64,000 bases of DNA from Halichondria panicea (lineage: Eukaryota > Porifera > Demospongiae > Suberitida > Halichondriidae). Location of the stretch: the NCBI RefSeq assembly GCF_963675165.1, contig NC_087393.1, forward strand, positions 480,002 to 544,001, read 5' to 3'. A program made the position numbers and the translations under genes. Below are positions 35,123-47,501 of the stretch, one piece after another (the first letter of the stretch is position 1; each line of letters opens with the position of its first letter). The notes under the pieces are model-generated. The model saw only the letters and a program-made list of their open reading frames with translations. It had not been told where the DNA came from and did not search any database.

Positions 35123-35810
35123 CAGTGTGTACTGGATATTGCACGTACAGCTTATCTTAATACTTACCTATTACGTAAGAGTGGAGCCCTCTGCACACGA
35201 TACATTACAACAATGCTCGTCTATAATTATAATACTCTCACAATACGTGAAACACACCCACACAGAACAGTTGGCCTATGATCTCTACATGTATACACAG
35301 TGCTGTGTTGTACATATCACCTCTCCTTCTCTATCTAGGTCCTGATCGAGATGCTGACGCCGCTGGTAACTTCATCAGGGGTGAGTTTCTGGACAGGAAC
35401 CTGAACAAGAGCAAGATTGTCTTCCCCCATTTCACCACCGCCACCGACACCTCCAATATCAAAGTAAGTCATGTGACACTGTAGTATAAGTCATGTGACA
35501 CTGGTGTAGGTCATGTGACACTGTAGTACAAGTCATGTGACACTGGAGTGTAAGTCATGTGACACTGGTAGTAGGTCATGTGATACCGATACGTGCATGG
35601 AATACGTATAGAAGTTTGTTATGTGTCCTAGGCAATGTTTTGGCTTACATAGTGCTGAGTGTACCTATACACACACGTATATATACACAGCCATTGCTGT
35701 ATACTATATGGTGCTGTTATCATGTGATTGTCATGTGCCTGCAGATTGTAATGAGAGTGGTGTTGGACACAATTATTCGCGACAACCTGGAAGCAGCCAA
35801 CCTCCTCTAG
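30872..35810 (+). CDS. Heterotrimeric G-protein alpha subunit, divergent
   Basis: Nine coding exons join in frame to 359 aa: 30872-30995, 32163-32254, 32721-32974, 33157-33285, 34022-34151, 34530-34601, 34923-35010, 35339-35463 and 35745-35810. All GTPase boxes are intact: GAGESGKST (P-loop), [10 protein letters not shown] (switch I, with the Arg that cholera toxin modifies), [12 protein letters not shown] (switch II), NKVD and TATDT. The helical domain lies between the first two. The N-terminus MGGCVS has Gly2 for myristoylation and Cys4 for palmitoylation, so it should sit on the inner plasma membrane and couple receptors to effectors. The C-terminus ends NLEAANLL, with no Cys at -4, so pertussis toxin modification is not expected. 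I cannot assign it to the i/o, q, s or 12 class. Confidence 0.93.
34690..35118. repeat. CA-rich microsatellites flanking G-alpha exon 7
   Basis: Irregular CACACACTAACCCCACCC repeats fill about 34690-34920 before the exon at 34923. A pure CA tract covers about 35034-35118 after it. Confidence 0.9.
35461..35590. repeat. Short tandem repeat, unit with GTCATGTGACACTG
   Basis: Five to six imperfect 18-22-bp units containing GTCATGTGACACTG directly after the donor of G-alpha exon 8, so the donor itself lies in the first unit. Confidence 0.8.
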
Positions 35811-36619
35811 ACACTTAGCAAAACTTCCATAAATTTTTTTTTTGGCGTACTATGAGTAATTTTTCGTGTATATAATATACTCAACAGGTTTGCCTGTATA
35901 GCTACTGCACAAATAACATTGTATTCTAGAGAGTGTTGTACTTAGACAGTTATAGTTCTGGTACACAATCTGTATTTTGTGTTGTCTTACTTTGGTTGTG
36001 TTCGCTGTAACTCTATAGCTACGCTCTGTGTGTGTGTGTGTGTGTGTGTGCACCTGTATATATACTCTGTAAGAATTAATATTGCTGTCAATTGAAATGG
36101 TCATTTCTAAATATAGTACAACATTAATTTATGTATTGTCTTCATTTGCCTCCTCCCGTTTGTTCAATGGTTTGGGGACTCTTTCAGCTGCCATAACTTG
36201 AATTCCGTGGATTCAATTTCAACGATTTTATGATTTTCTAAAAGCGAGATCGTTCAAATGGTGTCATCAAAGTTTATATTTGAGAGATAACATATTTGCT
36301 AACTAGGCTACACCATGGTCCAAGGCTGAAAAATGACAAATTATGGCCTCAACAAAAAATTAATTATTTAAACACGTCATTTGAAACATCTGCTTCTAAA
36401 CTTTCAGGAACTCATTGACATTGAATCAACGTAACGGTACTAAAGTTATGGCTGTATATAAGTGGCTTTAGTACACCTAATATCATGCATGTCAACAACA
36501 TCAAGAGCTTATAATTTATATCCAGTTCACAATTAATGTTGATAAAACAATTGCTGTATGATTCAATCCTACATAAATTAAGATGGCCTGCCTCACATTT
36601 CAACATCAGAACATAATAA
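35811..36619. other. Convergent 3' region of G-alpha and ANKZF1
   Basis: Tail-to-tail spacer with the 3' UTRs of both genes. It holds a short GT tract at about 36028-36050 and a foldback repeat of subfamily A in reverse orientation at 36163-36452. No further gene is seen. Confidence 0.6.
36163..36452. repeat. Foldback repeat subfamily A, single diverged copy
   Basis: Runs from the CCAAACCATTGAA-like flank and GCTGCCATAACTTGAATTCC to AAAGTTATGGCTG. More diverged than the copy at 23789-24097 and with a shortened middle. Confidence 0.7.
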
Positions 36620-38434
36620 TTAAGTGTGTTTTTGATTGTTCTCTAAGTGTTCTCTGTGTTGCTTCAAACAGGTCATAGAACAGTACTTGTAACTCAGTCT
36701 CTCAAAGGGCATCACTCCAGCCAGACCCTGACCACACCTACAACACCTGCCAGCCCTGCGCACGTGGGGGGGGCGGGTTAGACATGCAGTTGCATAGACA
36801 AAATATATTATATAAAAGTGAGTGGGAGACTAATTTCAGCCGAGAAAACAGAATGTCAAATCTTATGAATCTTCATAATGACAGAGGTATACACATATCA
36901 AGTGTGTATGGTGTGTGGGTGTGGTGTGAGGGTGTGTGTGGTGAGTGGGTGTGTACCTCACTACAGCAGTGTCAGAGGGCAGTTGGGTGGCTAATCTTCT
37001 CTCGGCTGCCAAAGCTCTTTTCTCTCTCCCACTCAATTCAGCCAATTTCTGTTCTCTTGACGACGATATTTTCTCTACCTCACGAACTGACTTCATCTCC
37101 TATGTACAGTAAAGCGGCAATCCATCAAATCACAATCAAAGAAATGCGACAGAATATTGAATAAGAGTGTATAAATAGAGATAATTATGTGTACCTTTTC
37201 TCGTTGTTTCCTCGCTTTTTTCTGGGCTTTCTTTTTCTCATTCGTCTTTTCTCGCCTCTCTTTCTCCATATCCTGCGTAAGTGGACTGGGAATGTGGGCG
37301 GAGTCATAATCGTATGCTGACGGATGTGATGCCATGAAGCGTCGGAATGAGTCACGCGCAGGTTTGTCCTTGGATACCAGATACGGGCTCTTTCCTGATA
37401 CATCCTTAACGACAGGGTCTGCCCCATGCAAGAGGAGAGACGATACAATAGCCACGTTTCCAGTGGCAGCTGCTACATGCAGTAGTGTGCTGCCACCCCA
37501 TAGACTATTGAGCATATCCAGTGGAGAAAGTTCGTTTGTGGCTTCTTGACTTGCTATAGGTTCCCCTTCAGTTGTGTTGACTGGCAGTGTTGCCTTGTGT
37601 GACAATGGTAGTGAGTGGTCTGCTAGAGGATGGAGGTGCACCTGCTCTGTGAGTTGACTACTGAGCATGACCAGTGGAGAAGGGCTGTTAGTGGCTTCTT
37701 GACTTTCCCCGTGTGGTTGTGACACTGTGGGTGAGTGGTCTGCTAGAGGGTGGAGGTGCAGTGAGTGCAGCTGCTCAGTCAGTAGCTCTGCATTGTCCTC
37801 AGGGTCGCAGCAAGTCTTCAACAGTTTCTGAACAGCATCAGGGAACACTGTGGGTGGGGGGATTTATTAATTTATTTTGTTCATATAATAATATTATTAT
37901 GCTTATAAAGTATATACGGACCTTCTTGTTTTTCAGTCACTTTCTTTCTCCTCTTTTTCTTGCTAATCTTTTCATCGCTGCTTTTCTCCACAGTCACTTT
38001 AGACGATTGATTTTGATTAACTCCTTCATCACTCAGTTCTAAATCAGCGACAGCCTCAGCAACCACCACCTCTTTCCTTGCTGAAATATTGGGAGAGGAC
38101 TTCTTCTTGGCTCGTGGTGATTTCCTCACAGCAGTTTGCTCCCTCCCAACCAACGCTGACAGAGGGACCTTGTATACACTAGCTAGCTGAGAATGGACTC
38201 TCTTCACTTCAGACAGTGTCGGCCTTCTTGTGGGAAATGGAATTGCACGTAATCGAGGATCATCTTTTGAGAACGGAGCTTTGCCTCCTCCGATTAGAAT
38301 ATCACGACTGTATTTGGGAGTTTTGATGAATATGGCACTGGCCTCTTGTACATGGACATCCCATGATGCTACGAGGTCTTGTGTCTCTTGAGCTAGTGCG
38401 GTCTCGTTATAGCGTCTCAGACTGGCACCAGCTG

Positions 38435-38465
<31 letters not shown>

Positions 38466-39709
38466 GGGAGGGGGTTGTGAGTGTGTGTGTGGAGGGGGTT
38501 GTGAGTGGAGTGTGTGGAGTGTGTGTGTGGGGGAGGGGGTTGTGAGTGGAGTGGGTGACTTACTTTGGCCCGTGTCCTCCCCCCTGTGCGTCCCTCACTG
38601 ACTGTGCTGTGCCTCTCTTGGCCCTCACTGTGTAGCGATGGAAGGTCTTGTGAGCCACTACCGTATGACTGAGGGAGGGGAGGGACATCAATCATAGTTA
38701 GGTCTCACAAAATCATACGATGGTACTGAATAATTAGAGCAGTCTGTAAGATATTACAGTACAACCCACCCTCTAAATACAGCTCCAGCGAAATGACCAC
38801 CAGATCTCATCAGGACAATCCAGACCTGCTCGTTTGTTAGACTCTTTATTGCCTCCACTTTAGCCCCACCCCTCTTAGCCCTGGTGACAGTGCTTCGATA
38901 CACGGCAAACAGTTTCTGGCCGTTTTTATCGGTCGTGGTGAAGTAGATGAATGGTGTTTGTGATAGCTCGCTGTTAAGGGGGCGTGGTTCATCCTCCTTG
39001 CCAGAGTGGGCGGAGTCACTCTCTGACCCAGATATACTTGATAGATCTCCTGTGGGGGAAAATGTAAATTTATTCATAGAATAATTTATCAAAATACCTA
39101 CTGTACCTGAAATTTTTTCAAAGTCCTCTTGATTGACGTGGGTAAGCCCCTTTAATTTCCTCTTGAGATTGTAGCGATGCCAGTCCAGCTGGTAGTGCTC
39201 CACCTGCTCCTCACGGATCGTAAAACCCGTCTGACAGGTATTGCAAAACATCTCCTTCCGTACTTCTTGAGCGGTCAGTTGATTTAGGGTTATATACTCC
39301 ACTGAGGATGCTCCCATCTCCTCTCCTGGGGGCATGACATCATCGTTAGCGCTAGCATCTTCGTCGTCGTCAATGCTCATAAGCTCCTCCAGTGAAATGA
39401 GGCGAATTAAACTGTCCGGTACAGAAGGAGGACCTGTGATGGAAAGATATACAAGTGTCTGGATTAATTAGTGAACCATAATTATGAATTGTAGACGTAA
39501 GCATTGTATATTCCTGCGATATGGATACTGCGGTAATACAGTATTTATTGTGATAAGAGGTTTATACCAGAAGTGGACGTGGTTGTATCTCCAGCATCTT
39601 CGTCCCCCTCTCCACTCAAGGCTCTGAGCTCAGGGTGACCCAGGATCACACCTGCTGTCTTGCTGTACAGTAGAATAGAGCTCCCTCTCTCTTTACTCGC
39701 CATTGACAT
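36620..39709 (-). CDS. ANKZF1: ANKZF1/Vms1-type tRNA hydrolase of ribosome quality control
   Basis: Eight exons join in frame to 766 aa: 39709-39568, 39433-39107, 39049-38770, 38668-38564, 38436-37922, 37847-37195, 37099-36957 and 36755-36620. Order of parts: acidic N-terminus; a C2H2 finger (CNTCQTGF then [17 protein letters not shown]); the VLRF1 domain ([48 protein letters not shown]) with the conserved catalytic-type Gln in [17 protein letters not shown]; a Lys/Ser-rich linker; an ankyrin segment ([18 protein letters not shown]); a long basic coiled coil; and a C-terminal Cys/His finger ([20 protein letters not shown]). ANKZF1 frees nascent chains from tRNA on stalled 60S subunits and works with p97. 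It is head-to-head with the esterase gene, 222 bp away. Confidence 0.93.
38441..38555. repeat. GT tract and GGAGGGGGTTGTGAGTG repeats
   Basis: GT microsatellite followed by three units containing GGGGGTTGTGAGTG, in the ANKZF1 intron before exon 38436-37922. Confidence 0.8.
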
Positions 39710-39931
39710 TGTAGAGTCCTCACTGGTTCACATTTGCTGCAAGGCTAATTTATATAATAATTATAGCTGACAATATTATTGCCATCAGTGTTGCAATCCC
39801 CGCTCCTATACCTCGAGGCATTTGTTATTCAGAGTCATACGGTTAAGATCATCAATGCAGATTTGAATTCTTGTAGATATAATTGTATGTAATTATAGTC
39901 TCGACCCGTACCGTCTGGCGAGACAAAAATA
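39710..39931. promoter_or_regulatory. Divergent promoter region of ANKZF1 and the esterase gene
   Basis: 222 bp between two divergent start codons. AT-rich, with no canonical TATA placement or known motif that I can support; assigned from gene arrangement only. Confidence 0.4.
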
Positions 39932-41534
39932 ATGAAGATGACTTGTAAGATTGCAGTAGCTCTCTTGTTCTTTGCTGCTTTGGCTGGAGGACTTGGCAAG
40001 GCCCCTAAACTAGGTGAGATACCTTCATGTGTTTTGTGTTGCTTGCATCTTTATGCCTGGGTAATTATTAATTTTTTGGCTTCCCAGCTCCATACAATGT
40101 GGACAAGGCCCTGCTGTCTGTGTCCGGCCTCTCCTCTGGTGGGTTCTTTGCAGTCCAGTTTCATGTGGCATTCTCTGCAACCATCATGGGAGCCGGAATA
40201 GTGGCAGGAGGTATGGGGGCTAGCTATAATACACAAGGATAACGATATAATTTATGATTTTTGAGTCGCCGAGACAAAAAAGAATACATGTACCTCAAGA
40301 CAAGAGGTCAAACTGACGTCTCATAAATAATACCCCCTTGGAATGCAGCGTGGTACATGTACTCTGTATATTTAATAGCTGAGCTACTGCTTGTAGCTGT
40401 ATAAAAAACAAATAGCTACTTGTATTTTGCCTCTCAACTACAGTCATTACCTCTTATCCTGCAGGCCCATTCTTCTGTGCACAGGATAACCTTGACATAG
40501 CTCTATCTGCTTGCACCAAATCCCCTGAGCTCATCTCAGTGGATAAACTGATAGCAATAACCTACACCACAGCTCTGGGTGGTACCATTGACAAACCATC
40601 TCACCTCAGCAGTGATCGAGTGTACTTGTTCTCTGGGAGCCTGGACTCTATAGTTAACCCAGGAGTGATGAAGAAACTAGCTCAGTACTACTCCAGCTTT
40701 GTAACGAAAGGAGACGTGTATTCCATGTTTTCCATACCAGCAGAACATGCAATGGTAGGTAACCTCAAGCAGGACTGTAAAACCAGTGGCTGGAGGGGGG
40801 AACTGCCCCCACGGCTGCAAATATATTATCTGTCTCTCCCTTAGGTTACTGACAACTACGGCCATAACTGTAGTGTGTTCTCTTCACCTTTCATCAACAA
40901 CTGTCACTTCCCTCTGGCCTACGATATCTTGAACCAAATCTACCAAGATGTCCAGCCTGCAGACCACAGCCTCGCAAACCCCTCAAATGTAAGCATAGCT
41001 ACTAACTCTGCATTTAGTTATTTCACTCTTTCTGCAGCTAATGGAGTTTGATCAGTCAGAATTTTTTGCCGACCTTCCCGGAGCAGTGGATATGGACAGC
41101 ACTGGATTTATCTATGTACCCACTAAATGTCAGAATAAGACTGTTGGTATGTGTAATATTTGATCATTTTTCTTGATTTAATTTTTTTTCGCTCCCTAGT
41201 TTGTAGACTACACGCTGTGTTTCATGGCTGTCGTCAAGGGAGAAAGTACGTATCTAATGAATATGCCCTTCATGCTGGATACAATGCAGTGGCAGAACTG
41301 AACAATATTATTCTACTTTATCCGCAAGCGACCAACTCCACATATAACCCTAAAGGTTGCTGGGATTGGTGAGTGCTTCACTATTCAATACAAAATGTAG
41401 CAGTATTCGCATTCCTTTATCAATTTATTATTGCTTGTTCCCAAAGGTGGGGATATACATCGACTGCCTACAGCTCTAAGCTGGGACCACAGATAGCTGG
41501 AGTTAAGCTAATGCTGGACAGAATTGTGTACTAG
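39932..41534 (+). CDS. Secreted poly(3-hydroxybutyrate) depolymerase-like esterase
   Basis: Seven exons join in frame to 334 aa: 39932-40013, 40088-40210, 40465-40754, 40845-40988, 41038-41146, 41200-41368 and 41447-41534. A signal peptide (KIAVALLFFAALAGG) is followed by an alpha/beta-hydrolase of the extracellular PHB depolymerase type. Visible: lipase box SGLSSGG with the nucleophile Ser, FFAVQFHVAFS, GAGIVAGGPFFCAQ, an Asp candidate in SGSLDSIVNP, a His candidate in IPAEHAM, the oxyanion-type VFHGCRQG, and NPKGCWDWWGY near the end. Several Cys suggest disulphides. Such enzymes cleave short-chain polyhydroxyalkanoates or related esters outside the cell. They are mainly bacterial, so acquisition from bacteria is possible, though six introns make it a settled eukaryotic gene. 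The natural substrate is unknown. Confidence 0.88.
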
Positions 41535-41833
41535 CTGTATATAGTGTGTGTGTGTGTACATGTGCAGTGGTTATCCTTGCGTTCTATTTGCTTTTATCCG
41601 TATTCAATTTTAATTATTGCGTTGTGCGTTGCAATTATTCATTATTAGTGACACGTGACGTATGGATGTAAACAATGAAGAATTTTAGTAAAGATGTACG
41701 CTTCTAACTCATCGTTTAGGCCTATAACAGAGTCACACAGAGCATCAAGATAGTCTCTACACTACCGGAGCTAAGATACAAGTCATTAGAACATATCAAA
41801 ACAAGTCCAGAAGCTTCACAAGCATCAGCAACC

Positions 41834-43596
41834 ATGAATGTTTCACTACCAGACCCTCTAGGGCATAGACAGAACTCCTGGGAGAATAGAATGCCTGGGT
41901 CACCAGCGAGCAGCCCTGTCACAGAGAAACCCTTCCATTACTCGTAGGTTTACTATACTCACTCATACTTGTCAACACACACACACTGCACGCATTGTGA
42001 GTATTACTAGACATGCTAAATCATATACTGTGGATGTGCATTATAGGAGAATGTATCTACTGGTGGGTGTGTGTAATGTATTACAATGAGCCATTATTAT
42101 TTTGGGGGTGTATAAGAGGACTGTAATATCAAGATCTCCTTGTTATGGCAGCAGCTGGCGGCTTATCAGTTGTCATGGTCCGTCGGTTACATGCCAGAGT
42201 TTGATAAATCCTTTGAACCTCCCCTCTCATCAATATTGTATTACCTTGTCCATTTCGTTTAGTAGTAAGGAAAGGTTTGATCATAAGGCTTCCATTACTC
42301 ACATGATTATACTGAACGTTAGCCAGCAACTTCAAGGCTCTCTGTTTATATAGTGCAGCAGTCATTTCATACCTTACAGTATACACTTGTGAACCTCCCT
42401 TATTATAAATTTCTGCAGATATTTGAAGGAGTTTCGAGTGGAGCAATGTAAGGCCTTCCTCCAGCACAAGTGCAGCCAGCATCGTCCCTACACTTGCTTC
42501 CACTGGCACTTCATGAACCAGAGGCGCAGACGACCCACGAAGAAAAGAGACGGCACCTTCAGCTATAGTCCCGATGTCTACTGCTCCACGTATGACGAGA
42601 CCACTGGGATGTGTCCTAATGGAGAGGAGTAAGTCCCTCTAGTTATATATAGTGGAGAGGAGTAAGCCCCTCTAATTAATTATAATGGAGAGGAACAAGC
42701 TCCTGTAATAATTTTAGCTCTTGTAATTAAAGAGTACCATAATAGCATAATAGTGAACTAGAGGTAGCCCTTGTAATTAGTATATAGACACATCTTTAGT
42801 GGATTTTTGGCACACGAATTTTAGATGTGCTTTGACTCTATTATTATGACTACCTGTATAATTTGACCACACCCACTCAGGTGTCCGTACCTACATCGTA
42901 CTGCTGGAGACACAGAGAGAAGATATCACCTCCGCTACTACAAGACAAGCACATGTGTGTATGAGACAGACTCGAGAGGTTTCTGTATCAAGAATGGGCC
43001 CCACTGTGCATTCGCCCACGGACCTCATGATATCAGACCACCAGTGTACGATGTGCGAGAGCTACAGGGGGGTGGGCTGGAAGATGAGGAGAGATTGATA
43101 TCCCCCCTCGTGGGGAGCTTGGAGAAGGAGAGGGGAGTACTAGTGGATGATCCTCGGTGGCAAGGTTAGCAGCCTCCCCCTTTCCCCCATCTCTCTCCCC
43201 TTTTCTTTACAATAATTATTTCCTACTTATCCCCACTGTCCCCCACACTTACATTGTATTTATAGTTATTCCTTTGTGTGTTGCAAATTACATAAAATGC
43301 TGACTATTGTTGATTTGAAGACCTTTGAAAGCCTTGTCAGCATTCATTAGGACAATGGTATTAGCCACTGGTGCAGCTGTTGATGCCAGTACCTACGTGT
43401 AGCTCATATAAGGGTGATGACTTCCTGGCAGGGCTGTATGTTATTGGATATCACTGAATGTATATCTTTAGATCATCTTAGGTAATGGCAATGCAATTAC
43501 TAATACTGTAAACACTGTAAACACACACGTACACACACACACACGCACGCACGCACGCACACGCACGCACACACACACACACACACGCACACACAC

Positions 43597-43641
<45 letters not shown>

Positions 43642-46600
43642 GTAGCTTTGTGTTGACGTACTACAAGACAGGGCCGTGTAAGAGACCTCCTCGACTCTGC
43701 AGACAGGGCTATGCTTGTCCATTCTACCACAACAACAAGGACAGGAGGAGAACACCAAAGACACACAAATATCGGTAGGCACTACATATTACAGTGTCAG
43801 AAACCATATGACCTATGACCAGTATACAATACATTGGCATCAGTGCATTTCAAGGTCTATTGTGTATGTATGTATGTTTTGTTAGCTCAAGCCCCTAAAT
43901 TTCTTGTGTGTAAAGTTGATTATCAATACACACCCTCACTCCTCACACACGCCCACACCACCCACTCCTCACAGGTCCACGCCTTGTCCTAACGTGAAGC
44001 TCAACGATGAGTGGAGTGACTCGGTCCACTGTGACCAGGGAGATGCATGCCAGTACTGCCACACACGAACAGAGCAACAGTTCCATCCGGAGATTTACAA
44101 GTCCACCAAGTGCAACGATGTGCAGCAAACTGGCTACTGCCCCAGAGGACCATTCTGTGCCTTTGCTCATGGCGAGAGTAAGCCCCTATAATCAATGCAT
44201 CTACATGACTGTATTGAAATTTATAATTCCATTAAAACCTCCTCTTCATTTGACTTATATTCATTATGTACAGAGGAATTGACAGCTCCAAGAGACCTCA
44301 CAGATGAGCCCATGATCACCACACCCAGCCCAGTCATGGTGAGTGGGGTCAGCATAGTAGCCATCTTACTCTTCCATTCACAAAGCCCCTGCATGTGTTG
44401 TTACTGGTTAGCTGTAGCTCCTTGCCAGGTCAGCCTGTAGTAGCATATGCGTGCACAATCACCACAATGTACTGTGTGTGGATTCCCCTTCATTTTATGT
44501 TGCTTTTAAACCATACATGACATGTAATGTACCGCAAAACCAGTAAGTTATAATTAGGACTGGCAGTGTAGTAGCTTTTTACAGTGTATGTCATTGTACA
44601 TGTCAATACTACAGTGTGTATATCTGTGTACAGGCTGGTTCCTCTGTTCCTGCTCCCTCGTTGTCTGGCCACACTGGTATATTGTCCACCTCCCCACACT
44701 CCACCTCTCTCCCTCGTCCCATTGGTCGCCCGGCCAGTCGTGGAGGGGCCGTGGCCTTGGGAACGGGGGAAGGGTTTCAGAAAGCACCGGGTGCAGAGGT
44801 CAAGAGTAAATCATTTGAGGAAGATCAAATCGCTGTAAGCACTCATAGTACACAATAATAATATGGGTCATTGGATAACTTTGATACTTTGTCATTGTAT
44901 AGCTTTGATACTTGTTTACTTTGTTGCTACGTGTATTATACATTGTACGTGATGCTTGTATTATGTAACATTGCTCTATTGGAGCATGCTCTATAGAGTC
45001 AGCCTTTATTATTGTGAATGTACGTAGCATTTTGTTGTGTATTTTGTGATGGAAGCATGTTAGGAATGTGGCTCATTGCACACACTCATCACACAGCTGT
45101 ATCTGCGTAAACAAGTACAAGCCATCGACAGTGACTACACAATCGATGATGGGGAAAAATCACGGAGAAAGGTAATCAAAAATCATCAGATAGTGTGTGT
45201 GTGTGTGTGTGCTACAGTAGTGTACACGTATAGTTATGATTATGCTAACTGCATGTGCTTTATACTATTTACTTCCTCTACGGGGGGCACTGTGACGTAC
45301 TGGATATGTTTAGTTTTGTGTGTGTATATTAAAGTTACAAATGCACACACACACACACTCAGAATTTGTTGAGGCTATCTCTGAGCTCTAGTGCTGGCAT
45401 GAGTCCGGACACCAACTTTCCTCAGGCCCACAGTCTCCCCTCTAGCGTGTCCGATACCCTCGAGGCAATGGTGGGTGGTGGTCTAGATGACCTCACCTTA
45501 GAGGACATTGACTCAGCAGGCCTCACTGACGACCCATCAGATGTAAGAATTTTATATACTATAGACTTGTTAAAATATTGAATATTGAAGAAATTGATCT
45601 TTTTCTATAATAGTATACTTTAGCTACTAATTATGTCCTGTCTTTCTTCGACAGATGTACAACCCTCGTCGTATGGTGGATCGTTCTCCCATGGCTCAGG
45701 GTTTCCTCCAGACATTGCACCAGCCCAGTCGTAACTCCTCGTCCTCATCGTACCCCTACTCCACCCCCCTAGGACCTCTCTCTCCGTACGGGCCCTCCTC
45801 TGGACTGCCACAGGTGGGGCTCTCTTTGATGCAGTGTCTGTTACTCTGCAGTATGTGTACCCTAAACTTTTGTGCATTCTGGATAACTTTTAGTCAATGG
45901 TTCTCGGGGACTCTTTCATTTGCCATAACTTGAATTCCGTGGATCCAATTTCAACAATTTTATGATTTTCTGAAAGCTTAGAGAGAGACCTTTCAAATGG
46001 TGTCATCAAAGGTCATATTTGAGAGATAAAGTATTTGCCAATTGGCTCTACCATGGATTATAGCCCATGGTCCAAAGCCAAATTATGGCCCTGGCGAAAT
46101 TTTGGATTTGAGCACATCATTTGAAAGGTCTCTTTATAATGTTTTTGAAAAATTGGACGAATGGTACTCAAGTTATGAACTGTTGAAATAATTATGCCAA
46201 CTACCCCCCCCCTTCGTTTGTACAGTATGAGGAATGCAATGTATAAATTATTCCCACACATCGTCAGAGTCATCCCGGTCCGTTCCATCACATCCAGACG
46301 TTTGGCTCAGGGGGTGGGTTCTCGGGACCATCCCCCCACCACCCTCCCTCATCCCCCGGACCCCTTCACTCTCCCTACCACCCCCAACAGCAACAACAAC
46401 AACAGCAGCAGCAGCAGCAGCGTTACGGACAGCATTCCCTGAGGGCACCGCCTGCATCACCCAGCAAACAGTCACCCATGGTATGTACAGTATGTGTGTG
46501 AAGAATTCTCTCAACTGGTTGTACTCTAATCTGCTAGGAGCTGTTTAAAGCATTTTTGTGTGTGCTTAGGCTTAATAGGAATGTTGCTAGCTGGTCAAAT

Positions 46601-47501
46601 CTTCCCATTGTTCACGGTACTTTCTTTGAATTTGTCAAGCTGTGTGAAAGTACAAAGTACACTGTAGTACCAGTCTCTTTCTATGTTTTATGTGTCACCC
46701 TCCCTTTATCAAACTTTCTGTGTGTGTGTGTGTGTGTGTTTGTAGTTCCATGCTGCAATGGGCTCACCTATAGAGAAGTCAGAACTGGCTTCTCTAAAAG
46801 ATGAGCTGAGACAAACCAAGCACCAGCTGGCACTATTCCACGACTCTTGGAAACAAGCCAAACTGGCGTGCGAGGCGTGGAAGAAAGAAGCCGAAGGTGC
46901 TGCAGGCTTGGAGTCTAAACTGAGGGAGATGGAGGGGAAGGTACGGGGCCTACAGAGTGCTGCTCCACTGAGAGGCCTGGAGAACACTGATGTTACTAGA
47001 CTTCCATTGTCCAAACTGGAGCAAGTACAGCAGCAGTTGAGGGGAGATTTGGAGAGAGTGGAGACGGTGAGATTGTATAGCCAGAACCTGAGTACCTGTT
47101 TTATATACTTCATACTTTATGTTTGTAGGCTAGGTATTATCTGAGTAGGGAATTAATAGCTGTATTATGCAACCCTTAAAAGAAAAAATTATTAATGTTG
47201 TTATATAATTATACCACGGACACATACACACACACAGAGCTTATGTAATACAATGTATTCACATACGCCCCCTTTACCCACACACACCACACCACACACA
47301 CACACACCATACACACAGTCTATTCGACAACGAGTACCGATCCTCTGTACCCAATGTAAAGAGTATCCTCGGGTGATCCTGATGCAGCCTTGTAACCACT
47401 GTGTACTGTGTGAGACATGTGCAGAAAGAATGGGGAACGATAGCACCTGCCCCTACTGTAACGAGCGGATCACTGGATGCACCAAAGTCATCCTCCCCTA
47501 G
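41834..47501 (+). CDS. UNK: Unkempt (CCCH zinc-finger and RING RNA-binding protein)
   Basis: Thirteen exons join in frame to 779 aa: 41834-41943, 42419-42628, 42881-43164, 43639-43774, 43975-44177, 44274-44338, 44634-44834, 45097-45171, 45363-45542, 45655-45813, 46268-46480, 46746-47066 and 47319-47501. The N-terminus has the Unkempt CCCH clusters: YLKEFRVEQCKAF, HRPYTCFHWHF, YSPDVYCSTYDETTGMCP, CPYLHRTAGDTERRYHLRYY, HCAFAHGPHDIRPPVYD, GPCKRPPRLCRQGYACPFYH and ACQYCHTRTEQQFHPEIYK. A Ser/Pro-rich middle includes a run of Gln, followed by a coiled coil (WKQAKLACEAWKKEAEG) and a C-terminal RING (CTQCKEYP, CNHCVLCETCAERMG, CPYC). Unkempt binds UAG-containing mRNAs and represses translation; it controls cell shape. 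Exon 46268 is chosen for frame; the nearest upstream acceptor would give a stop. Confidence 0.95.
43519..43638. repeat. CA/GCAC microsatellite before an Unkempt exon
   Basis: About 120 bp of CA with ACGC variants running directly into the acceptor of exon 43639-43774. Confidence 0.92.
45905..46178. repeat. Foldback repeat subfamily A, diverged copy
   Basis: GCCATAACTTGAATTCCGTG to CTCAAGTTATGAACTG in the Unkempt intron between exons 45813 and 46268. Same orientation as 23789-24097. Confidence 0.7.

Noticed and set aside
37093-37848. Separate short ankyrin gene
   Set aside because: It is exon 6 of ANKZF1, in frame with both neighbours.
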